A DNA stretch of 64,000 nt from CAZCJU01 sp964562175 (lineage in GTDB: Bacteria; Bacillota; Clostridia; Oscillospirales; CAG-272), in contig CAZLRV010000007.1 in NCBI GenBank assembly GCA_964562175.1, forward strand, positions 1 through 64,000. The letters are read 5' to 3'. Positions 34,470-44,400 of the stretch are shown piece after piece (the stretch's first letter is position 1; each line of letters opens with the position of its first letter). The position numbers were made by a program, and so were the translations under genes. The notes beneath the pieces were generated by a model, which did no database searches, had not been told where the DNA came from, and saw nothing but the letters and a program-made list of their open reading frames with translations.

Positions 34470-35386
34470 TGGAATACAAACAGATCAAGGCGACGTGTAA
34501 GATCGAATATCTCGACGAGGTATGTGCGATAATGAGCATGGTCGATAACGGACTTATGATAGAGGATTACAGCGATGCGGACGAAAATCTAAAGACCGTT
34601 TACGGCGATCTTCTTGACGAAAAGCTGTTGAATGCAGACAGGACGATAGGCTGTGTAAGCGTATTTATTCCCGATGAACGCAACCCCGACGAGGCACTAC
34701 GCTTCATCAAAGACAGATTTTCGGTGCTCGGAATACCTGCGGATATTACGGTAGACGGCGTTGCCGATGAGGATTGGGCAAGCAGCTGGAAAAAATATTA
34801 CAAGCCCACACCTATCGGTGAGCATATCGTAGTCGTACCGGCATGGGAAAAATACGATAAAAAGCCCGATGAGCTTATAGTAAAAATGGATCCGGGCATG
34901 GCTTTCGGCACAGGCTCGCACGAAACGACACGGTTAGTCGGTGCGTTTATAGAAAAGTATCTTAAACGCGGCGACATGGTGCTTGATGTCGGAACGGGCA
35001 GCGGAATACTCGCTATAATCGCCTCCCTGCTCGGTGCAAAGCAAGTCGATGCTTACGATATCGACCCCGTAGCCGTTAAAGTTGCACGTGAGAATATCAA
35101 GGATAACGGCAGGGATAACATAACGTGCGAGGTCTCCGATCTGCTCAAGGACGTAGACAAAGCAAAAAAATACGAGCTTATAAGTGCCAATATAGTTGCG
35201 GATATTATCATACGCATGAGCGGTGAGCTATCGGAGTACGCCTCGGACGGTTGTATCTTTTTAGCCTCCGGTATAATAAACAGCCGTGCGGATGAGGTCA
35301 TTGAGGCTATGAATAAAACACCGTTCAAGCTTATCGACAAGGGAGAGGACAAAGACTGGGTGTGCCTTGCATTCGTAAAGGAATGA
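34469..35386 (+). CDS. prmA: Ribosomal protein L11 methyltransferase
   Basis: A 305-residue SAM-dependent methyltransferase that trimethylates ribosomal protein L11. An N-terminal recognition domain (1-110) precedes DEDWASSWKKYYKP. The SAM motif I is VLDVGTGSGILAIIASLLGA. MDPGMAFGTGSHETTRL and ISANIVADIIIRM (the NIxA motif) are further family signs. The dnaJ-prmA linkage is common in Firmicutes. Confidence 0.95.
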   Translation: MEYKQIKATCKIEYLDEVCAIMSMVDNGLMIEDYSDADENLKTVYGDLLDEKLLNADRTIGCVSVFIPDERNPDEALRFIKDRFSVLGIPADITVDGVADEDWASSWKKYYKPTPIGEHIVVVPAWEKYDKKPDELIVKMDPGMAFGTGSHETTRLVGAFIEKYLKRGDMVLDVGTGSGILAIIASLLGAKQVDAYDIDPVAVKVARENIKDNGRDNITCEVSDLLKDVDKAKKYELISANIVADIIIRMSGELSEYASDGCIFLASGIINSRADEVIEAMNKTPFKLIDKGEDKDWVCLAFVKE

Positions 35387-35431
35387 CCGATTTGCCGGTG
35401 TAGTATTCGCCGCTGAAAGGAACGGAATATA

Positions 35432-36364
35432 ATGAAAAAAACGATATGCCTGTTGCTTATTCTTACCCTGCTTTTTTCGCTCGTTTCCTGCGATTTGGGA
35501 AACGGCGAGGGGACAAGCACCGACACGGGTGATAATACGTCGAAAACGGTGCAGATAACCGATTTTGACTCACGTCATTATACGCTCACCTCACCTCCCA
35601 CACGGATATATTGCGCCTCCCCTATAGCCGCAGAGATAATTTACTCGCTCGGTTCGTCAAAATACGTCAAGGCGCTCAACGCAAATTGCGAAAAGCTTGA
35701 CGGCGCACCGATGGGAGCGGAAATATTTGAGATAGATCCGCAGCTGCAATCGAGGCTTGCACTGCTTGAGATCGATGCGATGTTTTTTGAGGACGATGTT
35801 GACGAGCAGCTACTAAACGCCGTCAACAATGCGGGGATAAAGACCTTTCGCATACGCTCCACGGGCGGCGTATCTGTTGCACAATCCAATATTCGCCTTA
35901 TATCCTCTATAATGTTTAAGCAGGACAGCGGCGAAAAGCTCATTTCATCAATGCGTGAGGAAATAGACCATGTAAAAAATATGGCACAAGCATTGCTTGA
36001 GAGAAAAAAAGTCGTGATAGAGGGCGGTACGCTTTCACAACGTATCGTTTACGGCGGCGATACGCTTGTCGGTGAGCTGGTAGAGCTGGCAGGTGCCGAT
36101 AACGCTTACACGACGACCTCCCCCGCCAATGATACGGATATTATCGGCAAAAATCCGGACGTTTTCATATCATTGATAAATGATGAAAAATGCACCGTAA
36201 CGAGCATACGTCAAAGAAACGGTTACGATATGACAAACGCCTACAAGCGCGGACAGGTCTATGTTTTCGATTCCTCTCTCTCACTCAGACCCGCACCGTC
36301 CATGACCGAAGCTTTGTACGAATTTGCCTACATTTTAGGCACGATAAACGAGGAAAACAAATGA
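35432..36364 (+). CDS. Substrate-binding lipoprotein, BtuF/FepB-like (Peripla_BP_2)
   Basis: A 310-residue lipoprotein with signal peptide and lipobox LVSC. The mature part follows the helical-backbone class III binding-protein pattern: RIYCASPIAAEIIYSLGSSKYV, LALLEIDAMFFED, and the later domain VVIEGGTLSQRIVYGGDTLVGELVELAGADNAY. Such proteins bind ferric siderophores, haem or cobalamin. No permease or ATPase gene is nearby, so it is an orphan receptor or a repurposed protein. AAAGGA precedes the ATG. It overlaps the next gene by 4 bp. Confidence 0.78.
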   Translation: MKKTICLLLILTLLFSLVSCDLGNGEGTSTDTGDNTSKTVQITDFDSRHYTLTSPPTRIYCASPIAAEIIYSLGSSKYVKALNANCEKLDGAPMGAEIFEIDPQLQSRLALLEIDAMFFEDDVDEQLLNAVNNAGIKTFRIRSTGGVSVAQSNIRLISSIMFKQDSGEKLISSMREEIDHVKNMAQALLERKKVVIEGGTLSQRIVYGGDTLVGELVELAGADNAYTTTSPANDTDIIGKNPDVFISLINDEKCTVTSIRQRNGYDMTNAYKRGQVYVFDSSLSLRPAPSMTEALYEFAYILGTINEENK

Positions 36365-37254
36365 AACACGAAATCAGCTCCTACAAGAATTTCGGACGTG
36401 TGCTTTTCTGCACAAAGGGTTCTCTTACTCTCGGCTTCACGCTCGATATAGGGCCGAGAATAATATATGCCGCACTTGAGGACGGGGACAACATTTTTTA
36501 CAACGATGTCGAGCGTTTGACCTCGCAGGTAGGCGAGCAAATGGAAAATAAATTTGGGGTCGGCAAATGCTGGCAGCTCTTCGGCGGTCACAGAGTTTGG
36601 CTCTCGCCCGAAAAATTTCCCGATACATACCGTCCCGACAGCGATAAGGTTGAGTATTCGATAGAGGGCGATGTGGTGACGGTCATCGGTCAACAGTATT
36701 GCGGAATTCGAACAAAGCTTGAGGTCAAGCTTCTTGACAACGCCACAGCGGAAGTTTCAAATATAATTATAAATAACACACCGGATGATATTTACGGCAG
36801 TGTATGGGCACTTTCCGTTATGGATAAGGACGGTGTCGCATTCACTCCGCAAAATATGTCCGATGCGGGTCTGCTCAATAACCGCACGCTTTCCCTTTGG
36901 TCTTATACGGATATTCACGACGGTAGGTTGGATCTGCAAAATGACGGTATAACCGTTACACAATCCTCACAGTACACCTCCCCGTTCAAGATCGGCGTCA
37001 ACAACACGCTCGGCGTATGTGCGTACCGCAACAGAGGCAAGCTGTTTATAAAGCGTTTCGCACCGTCGGAGCTTACGCTTCCCTACCCCGACGGCGGTGT
37101 AAACTGCGAGATATATACCTGCAAGCATTTTACGGAGCTTGAAACACTTTCTCCGTTGCAGAACATTAAGTCCGGATCTCAGGCACTTCATAAAGAGCAT
37201 TGGACACTTAAGTATTCCGAAGGCGATGACGATATGCTATCTCTTGTAAAATAA
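36361..37254 (+). CDS. DUF4380-like protein, galactose-mutarotase fold
   Basis: A 297-residue cytoplasmic protein. LDIGPRIIYAALEDGDNIFYND and WQLFGGHRVWLSPEKFPDTY are the recognisable parts of DUF4380-type, aldose-epimerase-like beta-sandwich proteins. The family has no assigned reaction; a sugar-binding or epimerase role is plausible. The chosen ATG overlaps the preceding stop (ATGA). A longer frame beginning at 36190 lies inside the lipoprotein gene and is not used. No signal peptide. Confidence 0.65.
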   Translation: MKHEISSYKNFGRVLFCTKGSLTLGFTLDIGPRIIYAALEDGDNIFYNDVERLTSQVGEQMENKFGVGKCWQLFGGHRVWLSPEKFPDTYRPDSDKVEYSIEGDVVTVIGQQYCGIRTKLEVKLLDNATAEVSNIIINNTPDDIYGSVWALSVMDKDGVAFTPQNMSDAGLLNNRTLSLWSYTDIHDGRLDLQNDGITVTQSSQYTSPFKIGVNNTLGVCAYRNRGKLFIKRFAPSELTLPYPDGGVNCEIYTCKHFTELETLSPLQNIKSGSQALHKEHWTLKYSEGDDDMLSLVK

Positions 37255-37324
37255 GGGCATCGTTTCCACTTAATCACTTTTGTAAATATTTTGTGCATAT
37301 TCCAATATATTTTTCATTTTGCTA

Positions 37325-37353
37325 TTTACTTTTTGGTGAATTTGTGTTATAAT
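37325..37353 (+). promoter_or_regulatory. Promoter of hpf
   Basis: TTTACT, 17 bp, TATAAT. Confidence 0.75.
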
Positions 37354-37414
37354 ACAATTGCAGTAAAGGAAAGCTATTGCCTAAGCTGTAATACATCGCA
37401 AAGGTGGTAATATT

Positions 37415-37948
37415 GTGAAAACATTGATAGTGGCTAAACAGGTTGAGGTAACTTGTGATCTCAAGGAAACGATCGAGAAGAAGCTTTGCAAGTTCGACAA
37501 ATTCTTCGATACGAGCGCAGAGGCGTGTGTCATGCTATCTCGCAAAAGAGGCAGAGAGAACCTTGAAGTAACGATTACCGTTCATGGGATGATGTTACGT
37601 GCCGAGGAAGAAGCCGATACGTTCCGTAACGCTCTCGATGCGGCTATAGAAGTGCTTGAGGGTCAGATAAGAAAGCATAAAACAAAGCTGCAGAAGCGTC
37701 TGCGCAGCGGCACGTTTGATAAGGGCGTGTACGATGTGTCGGCAATTGACGAGCAGGACGAGGAAGCATTCAAGGTAAGGGTGAAGGAGTTTGTAATAAA
37801 GCCCATGTCCGTTGAGGAGGCAATACTTGAAATGAACCTCTTGAACCATGAGTTTTTCGTGTTTGTAAACGATGAGACAAGTGCGACAAATGTCGTATAC
37901 AAGCGTAAAAGCGGCGATTACGGCTTGATAGTTCCCAAAAACGATTAA
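37415..37948 (+). CDS. hpf: Ribosome hibernation promoting factor, long form
   Basis: A 177-residue long HPF that dimerises 70S ribosomes to inactive 100S particles. The N-terminal RaiA/YfiA domain (1-100) includes VTCDLKETIEKKLCKFDKFF and EVTITVHGMMLRAEEEADTF. The C-terminal dimerisation domain (about 118-175) has VIKPMSVEEAILEMNLLNHE and FFVFVNDETSATNVVYKRK. Translation starts at GTG with AAAGGTGG upstream. Monocistronic. Confidence 0.95.
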   Translation: MKTLIVAKQVEVTCDLKETIEKKLCKFDKFFDTSAEACVMLSRKRGRENLEVTITVHGMMLRAEEEADTFRNALDAAIEVLEGQIRKHKTKLQKRLRSGTFDKGVYDVSAIDEQDEEAFKVRVKEFVIKPMSVEEAILEMNLLNHEFFVFVNDETSATNVVYKRKSGDYGLIVPKND

Positions 37949-37953
37949 ATTTC

Positions 37954-37982
37954 ACAGTCCCGTGCAAATTGCACGGGACTGT
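37954..37982. terminator. Terminator after hpf
   Basis: ACAGTCCCGTGC pairs perfectly with GCACGGGACTGT; loop of 5 nt. U-rich on the minus side. A perfect 18-bp palindrome at 38003-38020 follows and may end the opposing transcript. Confidence 0.75.
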
Positions 37983-38033
37983 TCGTCATCATATAGCTCG
38001 GACGGATGATATATCATCCGCCCGCTTGTTATT

Positions 38034-41000
38034 TTATTGCTCTCTCATTCTTGCCGTAAATGCCGAACATTCCTCGGGGGAGAGTGTACCGTCATTGTCT
38101 ATATCCGCAGCTCTGAAATATCCTTTGCCCTTGCCTATGGAAAGTGCATCGGCTACCAAAATATCTTTTATAGTCAACATTCCGTCGCCGTCAACATCGC
38201 CGGTAACGATTACGGTATATGTTTCCCTAACGGTTTCGCCTTCATAGCCTATTACCTTGTAGCCGGATGCGAGTTTGCCGCTCGTTACGACATTACCTGC
38301 CGCATCGGTTACCGTGCCGTGGCTCAGTTGAGCCTTAAGAGTCTCGACGGTGGTTCCCGCCTTGATATTGACTATATCTTTTTCGGTCTTATCAAGCGTT
38401 GCCGTACCGGAGGTTACTTTTATCACCTTGTAGGTCGGCTCTTTTACATTCAGGGTTATCGTTGCAAAATCGTAATATGTTTGAAACTTGGTCTCCATTC
38501 TCAGCTTGATCGTGTGGTTACCTGCGCTGAGTGAGCCTACCGGAATACCCTCATCGAATGCGTTTACCGTAGTGCAATTTGTGTAATTCGGCATTGCAAT
38601 TGACACATCGGAACGGAATTTTCCTTCAAGTGCCGTCCATGCGCCGCCGTCGATGCTGTACTGATAGCCCGTTACGCCTTCATCGCACAAAGCCCAGCCT
38701 CTTACTTGATAATACGTTTCAATATCGGAATCGGAGTTCTTCGTCACGCTGTCGGTTGCCGTGATCACCTCATTATTGCCCGTCTTGGAAAGAGAATCCA
38801 GTGTCGCTGCATATGAGTTGGGATTTATGGTCAGCTTCATGTTCGCTATAGTATAGTAATAGTTCTGCTTTGTCAAGCCTCTTATCGTTATGTTATGATC
38901 GCCCACGGAAAGACCGTTCAAGGGGATATCTTCCTCAAATGCATTTATATCCGTGCAATTCGTATAGGAGGGTTGAGCTGCGGCAACATCGGCACGATAT
39001 GAAGCGGTGAGTGTCTTCCATGCGCCGCCGTCAATGTTGTACTGATAGCCGGCTATACCGTCATCGTGAACGCTCCAGCCCTTCAGCTTATAGGTCTGAC
39101 CGACATAAGCCACCTTGCGGAAATCTTCTAAGCTGAATACTGTATTCTTTGCCACCGTTTCCGAGGGAGAATCAAATGCGGTCGTAAAGCTCGGGGTCGT
39201 TACATTAAGCGTTATTTTGGCTATAACGTAATTGGCACCCTTTTTCGTAAGTCCGCCTATTCTGAGCGTGTGAGAGCCTATCGAAATATCGCCGAGTGAT
39301 ATATCATCCTCGAATGCGTTAAGCGTCGTGCATTCGGTGTATGAAGAATTAGCCGCGGCAACATCTGCTCTGTAAGTACCCTTTATTGCCGTCCAATTGC
39401 CGTTATCAAGGCTGTATCTGAATTCGGATATACCGTATTCGTGAACGCTCCAGCCCTTTACATGATATGTCACATCTCCGCGCTTGAGTACATTGTCGGT
39501 AAATGTCGATACGATATTCTTGCCACCCTCGCCGTCGGGCACATCAAGCTCAACAACATACGAGGGTGCGGTAACATTAAGCGTAATTACAGATACGAGA
39601 TAGTAATCATTTTTCTTTGTCTTTGCACGTATAGCTATATTGTGCGCACCTGTCGCAAGCTCGGCTATATCAATACTACCCTCAAACGCATTCAGCGTCG
39701 TGCAATTTGTATACGATGACGTTGCCGAGGCAACATCCGCACGGTATTTGCCGTTAAGTGCGGAGAATGCATTTCCGTCTACGGAATATTGGTAAGCCGC
39801 TACACCGTCGGTATGTACACTCCAGCCCGATACGGTAAGTGTGGAGCTGCTTGCGGTGTTAATGCTTGTGCTTATGTTTACCGGTGCTTTAGTTGCGCCG
39901 CCGGAGGTGGGAACATCTATTGTATTCTGCCACTTCTCGCTGTCCTTGCCTGCGAAAAATCCGCCGGGGTCGGAATAAGAGGAGGGCATACCAGAATATA
40001 CGGGAATTGCAAAGGTAAAGGGAAGGTCAAGAAGGTCGGTATTGCGGTAAGCCTCTTGAACCTTACGGCTCTCGCTCCATGCCGCAGATACGTTCTGCAT
40101 ATACTGACCCCAGAAGTTTCTGCTTGAGGAGGGGTGTACGTTGAACTTTTGATAATATATCGTGTGCTGATAGTCGTTTATGTATTTCTCGGCGATCTTT
40201 GTCGCACCGCCGCGAAGTGCCGCCTTACGGGTAGTCCAGCCGCCCGTCTTGGCTTCCTGCATACCTGTCAGGTAAATGTTGAATTTACCCGTACCCGTCG
40301 CACCTATGTTAAAATAGTTGTAATAGCCGTTGTACTGTTTAAGTGATGACTCCGAGTAGCCCGATGAGGGTGCGCCGTTTGTTTTGTTGCTGTAATAAGA
40401 CCACAGCGTATCGCCGCACTTACCGGAGATAAGCGGGCTTGTACCCGTTCCCTGCTCTTGTCTAACTCTCGATGCTATCTGCACAGGGCTTATGTTAAGC
40501 TCCTTGCCGAGCTGCACGAAGAATTGAGCATACGTCTGGCTGTTTCCGCTGTCGGGAATTACCGCGTGCGCCATAAAGCTTCCCTGAAGCACCGCCTCAA
40601 CGACGCTCTCGCTCATTATCGACGAATAGCTGAGCTTTTCAAATTGGAATACGTTATCCTCATTGAGGAAGTTACGGGGATCCGAAAAATATGCGATACA
40701 GGAGTTACTTGCTCTCAGCCATGAGCCGGATTCGACTGCCTGCTGATTTCTTGCATATACGGGATATTTGTTTCCGTAAGCCTTATCAATAAGGTTACGC
40801 TGATAATCGTTTCCCGCAGCCTGCTCCTGCGTTTGCACATAGCTCCACGTATATGTACTTTTCATCGCCGTTATGTTGTCACACTCAAACACCCAGTTGG
40901 GATGTACGTCGTGAAGCTTGCTCAACAACGGAATGTACGAGTCCGGAAAGCCGAGGCTTTTCAAATGCTTCTCGTACTCACTGCTTGCCGAGCTTGCCGT

Positions 41001-41069
41001 AAACACGAAGCAAGACATTATCGTGCATACCGCCAAGGCACAGGCAAGTATCTTTTTGAAGGTTTTCAT
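38034..41069 (-). CDS. Secreted glucosaminidase-type autolysin with four repeat domains and a dockerin
   Basis: A 1011-residue secreted protein. A signal peptide (1-29, ending SSAS) is followed by an N-acetylglucosaminidase-type domain (about 30-350) with FPDSYIPLLSKLHDVHPNWV, VEAVLQGSFMAHAVI, SRVRQEQGTGTSPLISG and YYNYFNIGATG. Relatives cleave peptidoglycan glycan strands. Four beta-sandwich-like repeats of about 130 residues follow; each holds a GWSVHxDG-type start, YRADVAxA, CTTLNAFE and a final LNVT. The C-terminus is a type I dockerin: GDVDGDGMLTIKDILVADAL and AADIDNDGTLS. A dockerin implies docking to a cohesin-bearing scaffold. The TTGATT-N17-TAAAAT promoter lies upstream. Confidence 0.85.
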   Translation of the reverse strand: MKTFKKILACALAVCTIMSCFVFTASSASSEYEKHLKSLGFPDSYIPLLSKLHDVHPNWVFECDNITAMKSTYTWSYVQTQEQAAGNDYQRNLIDKAYGNKYPVYARNQQAVESGSWLRASNSCIAYFSDPRNFLNEDNVFQFEKLSYSSIMSESVVEAVLQGSFMAHAVIPDSGNSQTYAQFFVQLGKELNISPVQIASRVRQEQGTGTSPLISGKCGDTLWSYYSNKTNGAPSSGYSESSLKQYNGYYNYFNIGATGTGKFNIYLTGMQEAKTGGWTTRKAALRGGATKIAEKYINDYQHTIYYQKFNVHPSSSRNFWGQYMQNVSAAWSESRKVQEAYRNTDLLDLPFTFAIPVYSGMPSSYSDPGGFFAGKDSEKWQNTIDVPTSGGATKAPVNISTSINTASSSTLTVSGWSVHTDGVAAYQYSVDGNAFSALNGKYRADVASATSSYTNCTTLNAFEGSIDIAELATGAHNIAIRAKTKKNDYYLVSVITLNVTAPSYVVELDVPDGEGGKNIVSTFTDNVLKRGDVTYHVKGWSVHEYGISEFRYSLDNGNWTAIKGTYRADVAAANSSYTECTTLNAFEDDISLGDISIGSHTLRIGGLTKKGANYVIAKITLNVTTPSFTTAFDSPSETVAKNTVFSLEDFRKVAYVGQTYKLKGWSVHDDGIAGYQYNIDGGAWKTLTASYRADVAAAQPSYTNCTDINAFEEDIPLNGLSVGDHNITIRGLTKQNYYYTIANMKLTINPNSYAATLDSLSKTGNNEVITATDSVTKNSDSDIETYYQVRGWALCDEGVTGYQYSIDGGAWTALEGKFRSDVSIAMPNYTNCTTVNAFDEGIPVGSLSAGNHTIKLRMETKFQTYYDFATITLNVKEPTYKVIKVTSGTATLDKTEKDIVNIKAGTTVETLKAQLSHGTVTDAAGNVVTSGKLASGYKVIGYEGETVRETYTVIVTGDVDGDGMLTIKDILVADALSIGKGKGYFRAADIDNDGTLSPEECSAFTARMREQ
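38400..39890 (-). repeat. Four tandem coding repeats of about 130 codons
   Basis: Repeat units of the glucosaminidase gene, diverged at DNA level but conserved in protein at GWSVH, DGxxxYQYxxDG, YRADVA and NAFE. They suggest old internal duplications, perhaps binding modules. Confidence 0.8.
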
Positions 41070-41151
41070 AAATACCTCTCTATGTATTTTTTTTCGGCAC
41101 TGACCGTCTGCATCTGATATGCTCGCCTCTCACAGTACCCCATTCCCTTTT

Positions 41152-41180
41152 ATTTTACACCTTTATTTTCTATAAATCAA
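41152..41180 (-). promoter_or_regulatory. Promoter of the dockerin-autolysin gene
   Basis: TTGATT, 17 bp, TAAAAT on the minus strand; leader of about 80 nt. Confidence 0.6.
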
Positions 41181-41357
41181 GTCTTTTTTTGTTATTTTCT
41201 TTTTTTCTGCCATATTACACAAATTCGCACGTCGATTTTTGTGCATTTTGCCCTCTTATTTTGCGGTTTTTGAAGCTCTTATCCGTATTTCGGCTTATTT
41301 CCACTCCGTATATTCGCATTTTGTGTTGTTCGACAAGCCCCGCCTAACACCTCACGA
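41181..41357. other. Non-coding stretch, nothing recognised
   Basis: About 180 bp, T-rich on the plus strand, between the autolysin promoter and the terminator of the repeat surface protein. I see no reading frame or RNA gene. Confidence 0.5.
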
Positions 41358-41400
41358 AAAATATTATCCCGTTTACTCGTTATGAGTAAACGGGATAACT
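41358..41400 (-). terminator. Terminator of the repeat surface protein gene
   Basis: TTATCCCGTTTACTC pairs perfectly with GAGTAAACGGGATAA, followed on the minus strand by TATTTTTCG. Confidence 0.9.
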
Positions 41401-41420
41401 TATTTGTGCTGTGCTTTGAC

Positions 41421-44400
41421 TTATTTTGCGAAATGCTTTCTCTTTTTGCCGTAAGCTACTGTACCTGCCAATGCGCCGCCGCTGACAACGAGCAGTGCAA
41501 ACCAAATTACCATATGGCTGTTATCGCCGGTTTCGGGAACTTTGCTATCGCTCGGCTTTGAAACGATGGTGTCCGCAAGGGTGATCTCGTTGTTGCAATC
41601 CTTGTCACCGAAGTACTTGTTGCAATCCTCACAGTGCCAATACTCAATGTTGCCGTCGGCTTCGGCGGTTGCCGCCTTTGCTTCGACGTGCTTCAGCTTT
41701 CTGTGATTTTTGCCGTCACGTTCCCCGTACTTCTCACCGCAGATACCGCACACCGCTTCTTCGTTGCAGCTTGCTTCTCCGCCGCTGTGAGAATTTACGT
41801 TCTGACCGCAATAGTCGCAAGTATGCTTGCCCTCTGCCGCCTCATGCACTCCCATAGGTGCGCCGCAATCATCGCATTTGTGGTCTTTGTTTTTGTCCTC
41901 GCACTGACTTGCATTCTTGCCGCAGTAATCACAGGTATGCTTGCCCTCTGCCGCTTCATGCACTCCCATAGGTGCGTCACAGTCGTCACATTTGTGGTCT
42001 TTGTTCTCGTCCGTACACGTCGATGCCGTCTTGCCACAGTAATCGCAAGTATGCTTGCCCTCTGCCGCCTCATGCACTCCCATAGGTGCGCCGCAGTCAT
42101 CGCATTTGTGGTCTTTGTTTTTGTCCTCGCACTGACTTGCATTCTCGCCGCAGTAGTCGCAAGTATGCTTGCCCTCTGCCGCTTCATGCACTCCCATAGG
42201 TGCGCCGCAATCATCGCATTTGTGGTCTTTGTTTTTGTCTATACACGTCGATACCGTCTTACCGCAGTAATCGCAAGTATGCTTGCCCTCTGCCGCTTCA
42301 TGCACTCCCATGGTTGCTCCGCACACGTCGCACTCATGGTTCTTGTTTTTGTCTATACACGTTGATACCGTCTTACCGCAGTAATCGCAAGTATGCTTGC
42401 CCTCTGCCGCTTCATGCACTCCCATGGTTGCTCCGCACACGTCGCACTCATGGTTCTTGTTTTTATCTATACACGTTGATGCTGTCTCACCGCAGTAATC
42501 GCACTTATGGTCTTTGCTTCCGTCAACACAATCCGTTTCAATGAAACGAGAATTTGCTTTGTCGTAGTGGTATACTTTTTCTTCACCGTCTCCGATCTTC
42601 ACCGTATGACGTCCGTCTGTCAGATATGCGTAAAGATTTGTGTCTGCCGCATCTCCCGCCGTATGGTTGGACGGGGTATGTTTTACTCCGTCAATGTATA
42701 CATCCTTACCGCTCGGATTCGCTATAACTAACAGATATACCTCTTTAGCTCCCTCGCCCTTTCCGTTTTTCGGAATGCACACGTTAAGCTTACGTGACGG
42801 TTCGCTGCTGCTTTCTCCTCCCGTTCCGATGAGAGGTGTTATTCTGCCGTTGGTATTCACCGGTTCGGCAATACGTATCGAGCCGCCCGAAATGACTACT
42901 TCGATCTGCGCATTATTGTAGTATCCGGCTCCGATTCCCGATCCGTTCTTCGACGTAACAGTAATCGTTCCTCCCGAAATCGTGATGTTTTCGGGTTCGG
43001 TGGCGGCACCTCCGATTGCGGATGCATTATCTCCGCCGTTGGCATTGACGACTCCTCCCGTGATCGTGATACCGTCGATAATATCGCTGTTAAATCCTCC
43101 GCCGATGCCGGCTCCGAAATTTCCGCCGGTTGCGGTGACTTTTCCGCCCGATATGGTAATGTCTTCGATATTGCTTTTATATCCTCCGCCGATTCCGGCT
43201 CCGGAGTTTCCTCCGAGTGCGGTAACGTCTCCGCCCTTTATCGTGATGTTCGACACGCTGCCCCAATTTCCGCCGCCGATTCCGGCACAGTTGACTCCGC
43301 CCTGCGCCTTAACGATTCCGCCTTCGATGGTGATATTCGATGCGATGAGCTTATCATGCGAGTATTCGGCGACGCCGTAACCGCTTCCGATTCCGGCTCC
43401 CCAGGCTCCGCCGATCGCGGTAACATTTCCGCCTTTTATCGTGATGTTCGATGCGCCTCCGCCGAGGTAGTTTTCGCCGTTGACATCACCGTAATTATAA
43501 CCTCCGCCGATTCCGGCAGAGTAGATTCCTCCCTGTGCAACTATCGTTCCGTCAAGAATGATGATGTTGCTCGTATTGCAACGGTAGCCGCTTCCGATTC
43601 CGGCTCCGCAATTTTCTCCCGTTGCGTTGAGCGTTCCACGTCCCGTGATCGTCAGCTTTCCGCTTCCGCTTCCTTTCTGAAGTGCCGCAACTCCGAAGCC
43701 GCCACGGAGGGTGTTGACGCTTCCGTTTGCAAGCGTTATCGTTACATTCTCTCCGTTTCCGTCCGCAACTGCGATCGGTGCATAGCCGACAGTACTGTTT
43801 TCAGCATTTCCCGTTTCGGAAGTGTCGATATTCACTCCCGAAAGTGTGATATTCGCATTCACTCCCGCCGCCGTCACGATTCTATCCGCCGTCCTCGCCA
43901 CTCCGTTTCTCATACCGACAGTCATAGACTTGTCGCTGAGTATCGTGAGTACTCCGAGAGCGTAGCTGTAGTCTGTTCCCTCAACTGCCGCCTCCGATGT
44001 GTTTGACGTGATCGTCAGGTCACGTTCACGGTCAAATTTTCCGTTTTTATAGCTGTATACATACTCGATTCCGTCCTCTCCCACCTTCACCGTGTGACTG
44101 CCGGTTGTCGTAAGCCACAGATAGAGGTTGGTGTCTTTCGCATCTGCCGCCGTGTGGTTCGACGGAATGTATTTCACTCCGTCAACATACACGTCATCTC
44201 CGCGCGGATTCTCAATGATAAGCGATGCGACAGGGTTTTCCGATGCACCGACAACAGGTTCGCTTACCGTTCCCGCCTTGACAGAGCCGCCGAGAATGTG
44301 TATCTTACCTGCCATGTTTTTGCCTTGGCAACCGATATCATCTTGAACTCCTCCGCCTATTGCGGTGACCGTTCCCGAGTATATGTATATATTCTTTGCA

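Noticed and set aside
41634..42365. Long plus-strand open frame of 243 codons opposite the surface protein
   Set aside because: It is the mirror of the 114-bp coding repeats. The minus frame has signal peptide, repeats, sorting signal and terminator, while this one has no start signals.
41800..42510. CRISPR-like regular repeats
   Set aside because: The 114-bp units are contiguous without spacers, in frame, and encode Cys-rich protein repeats.
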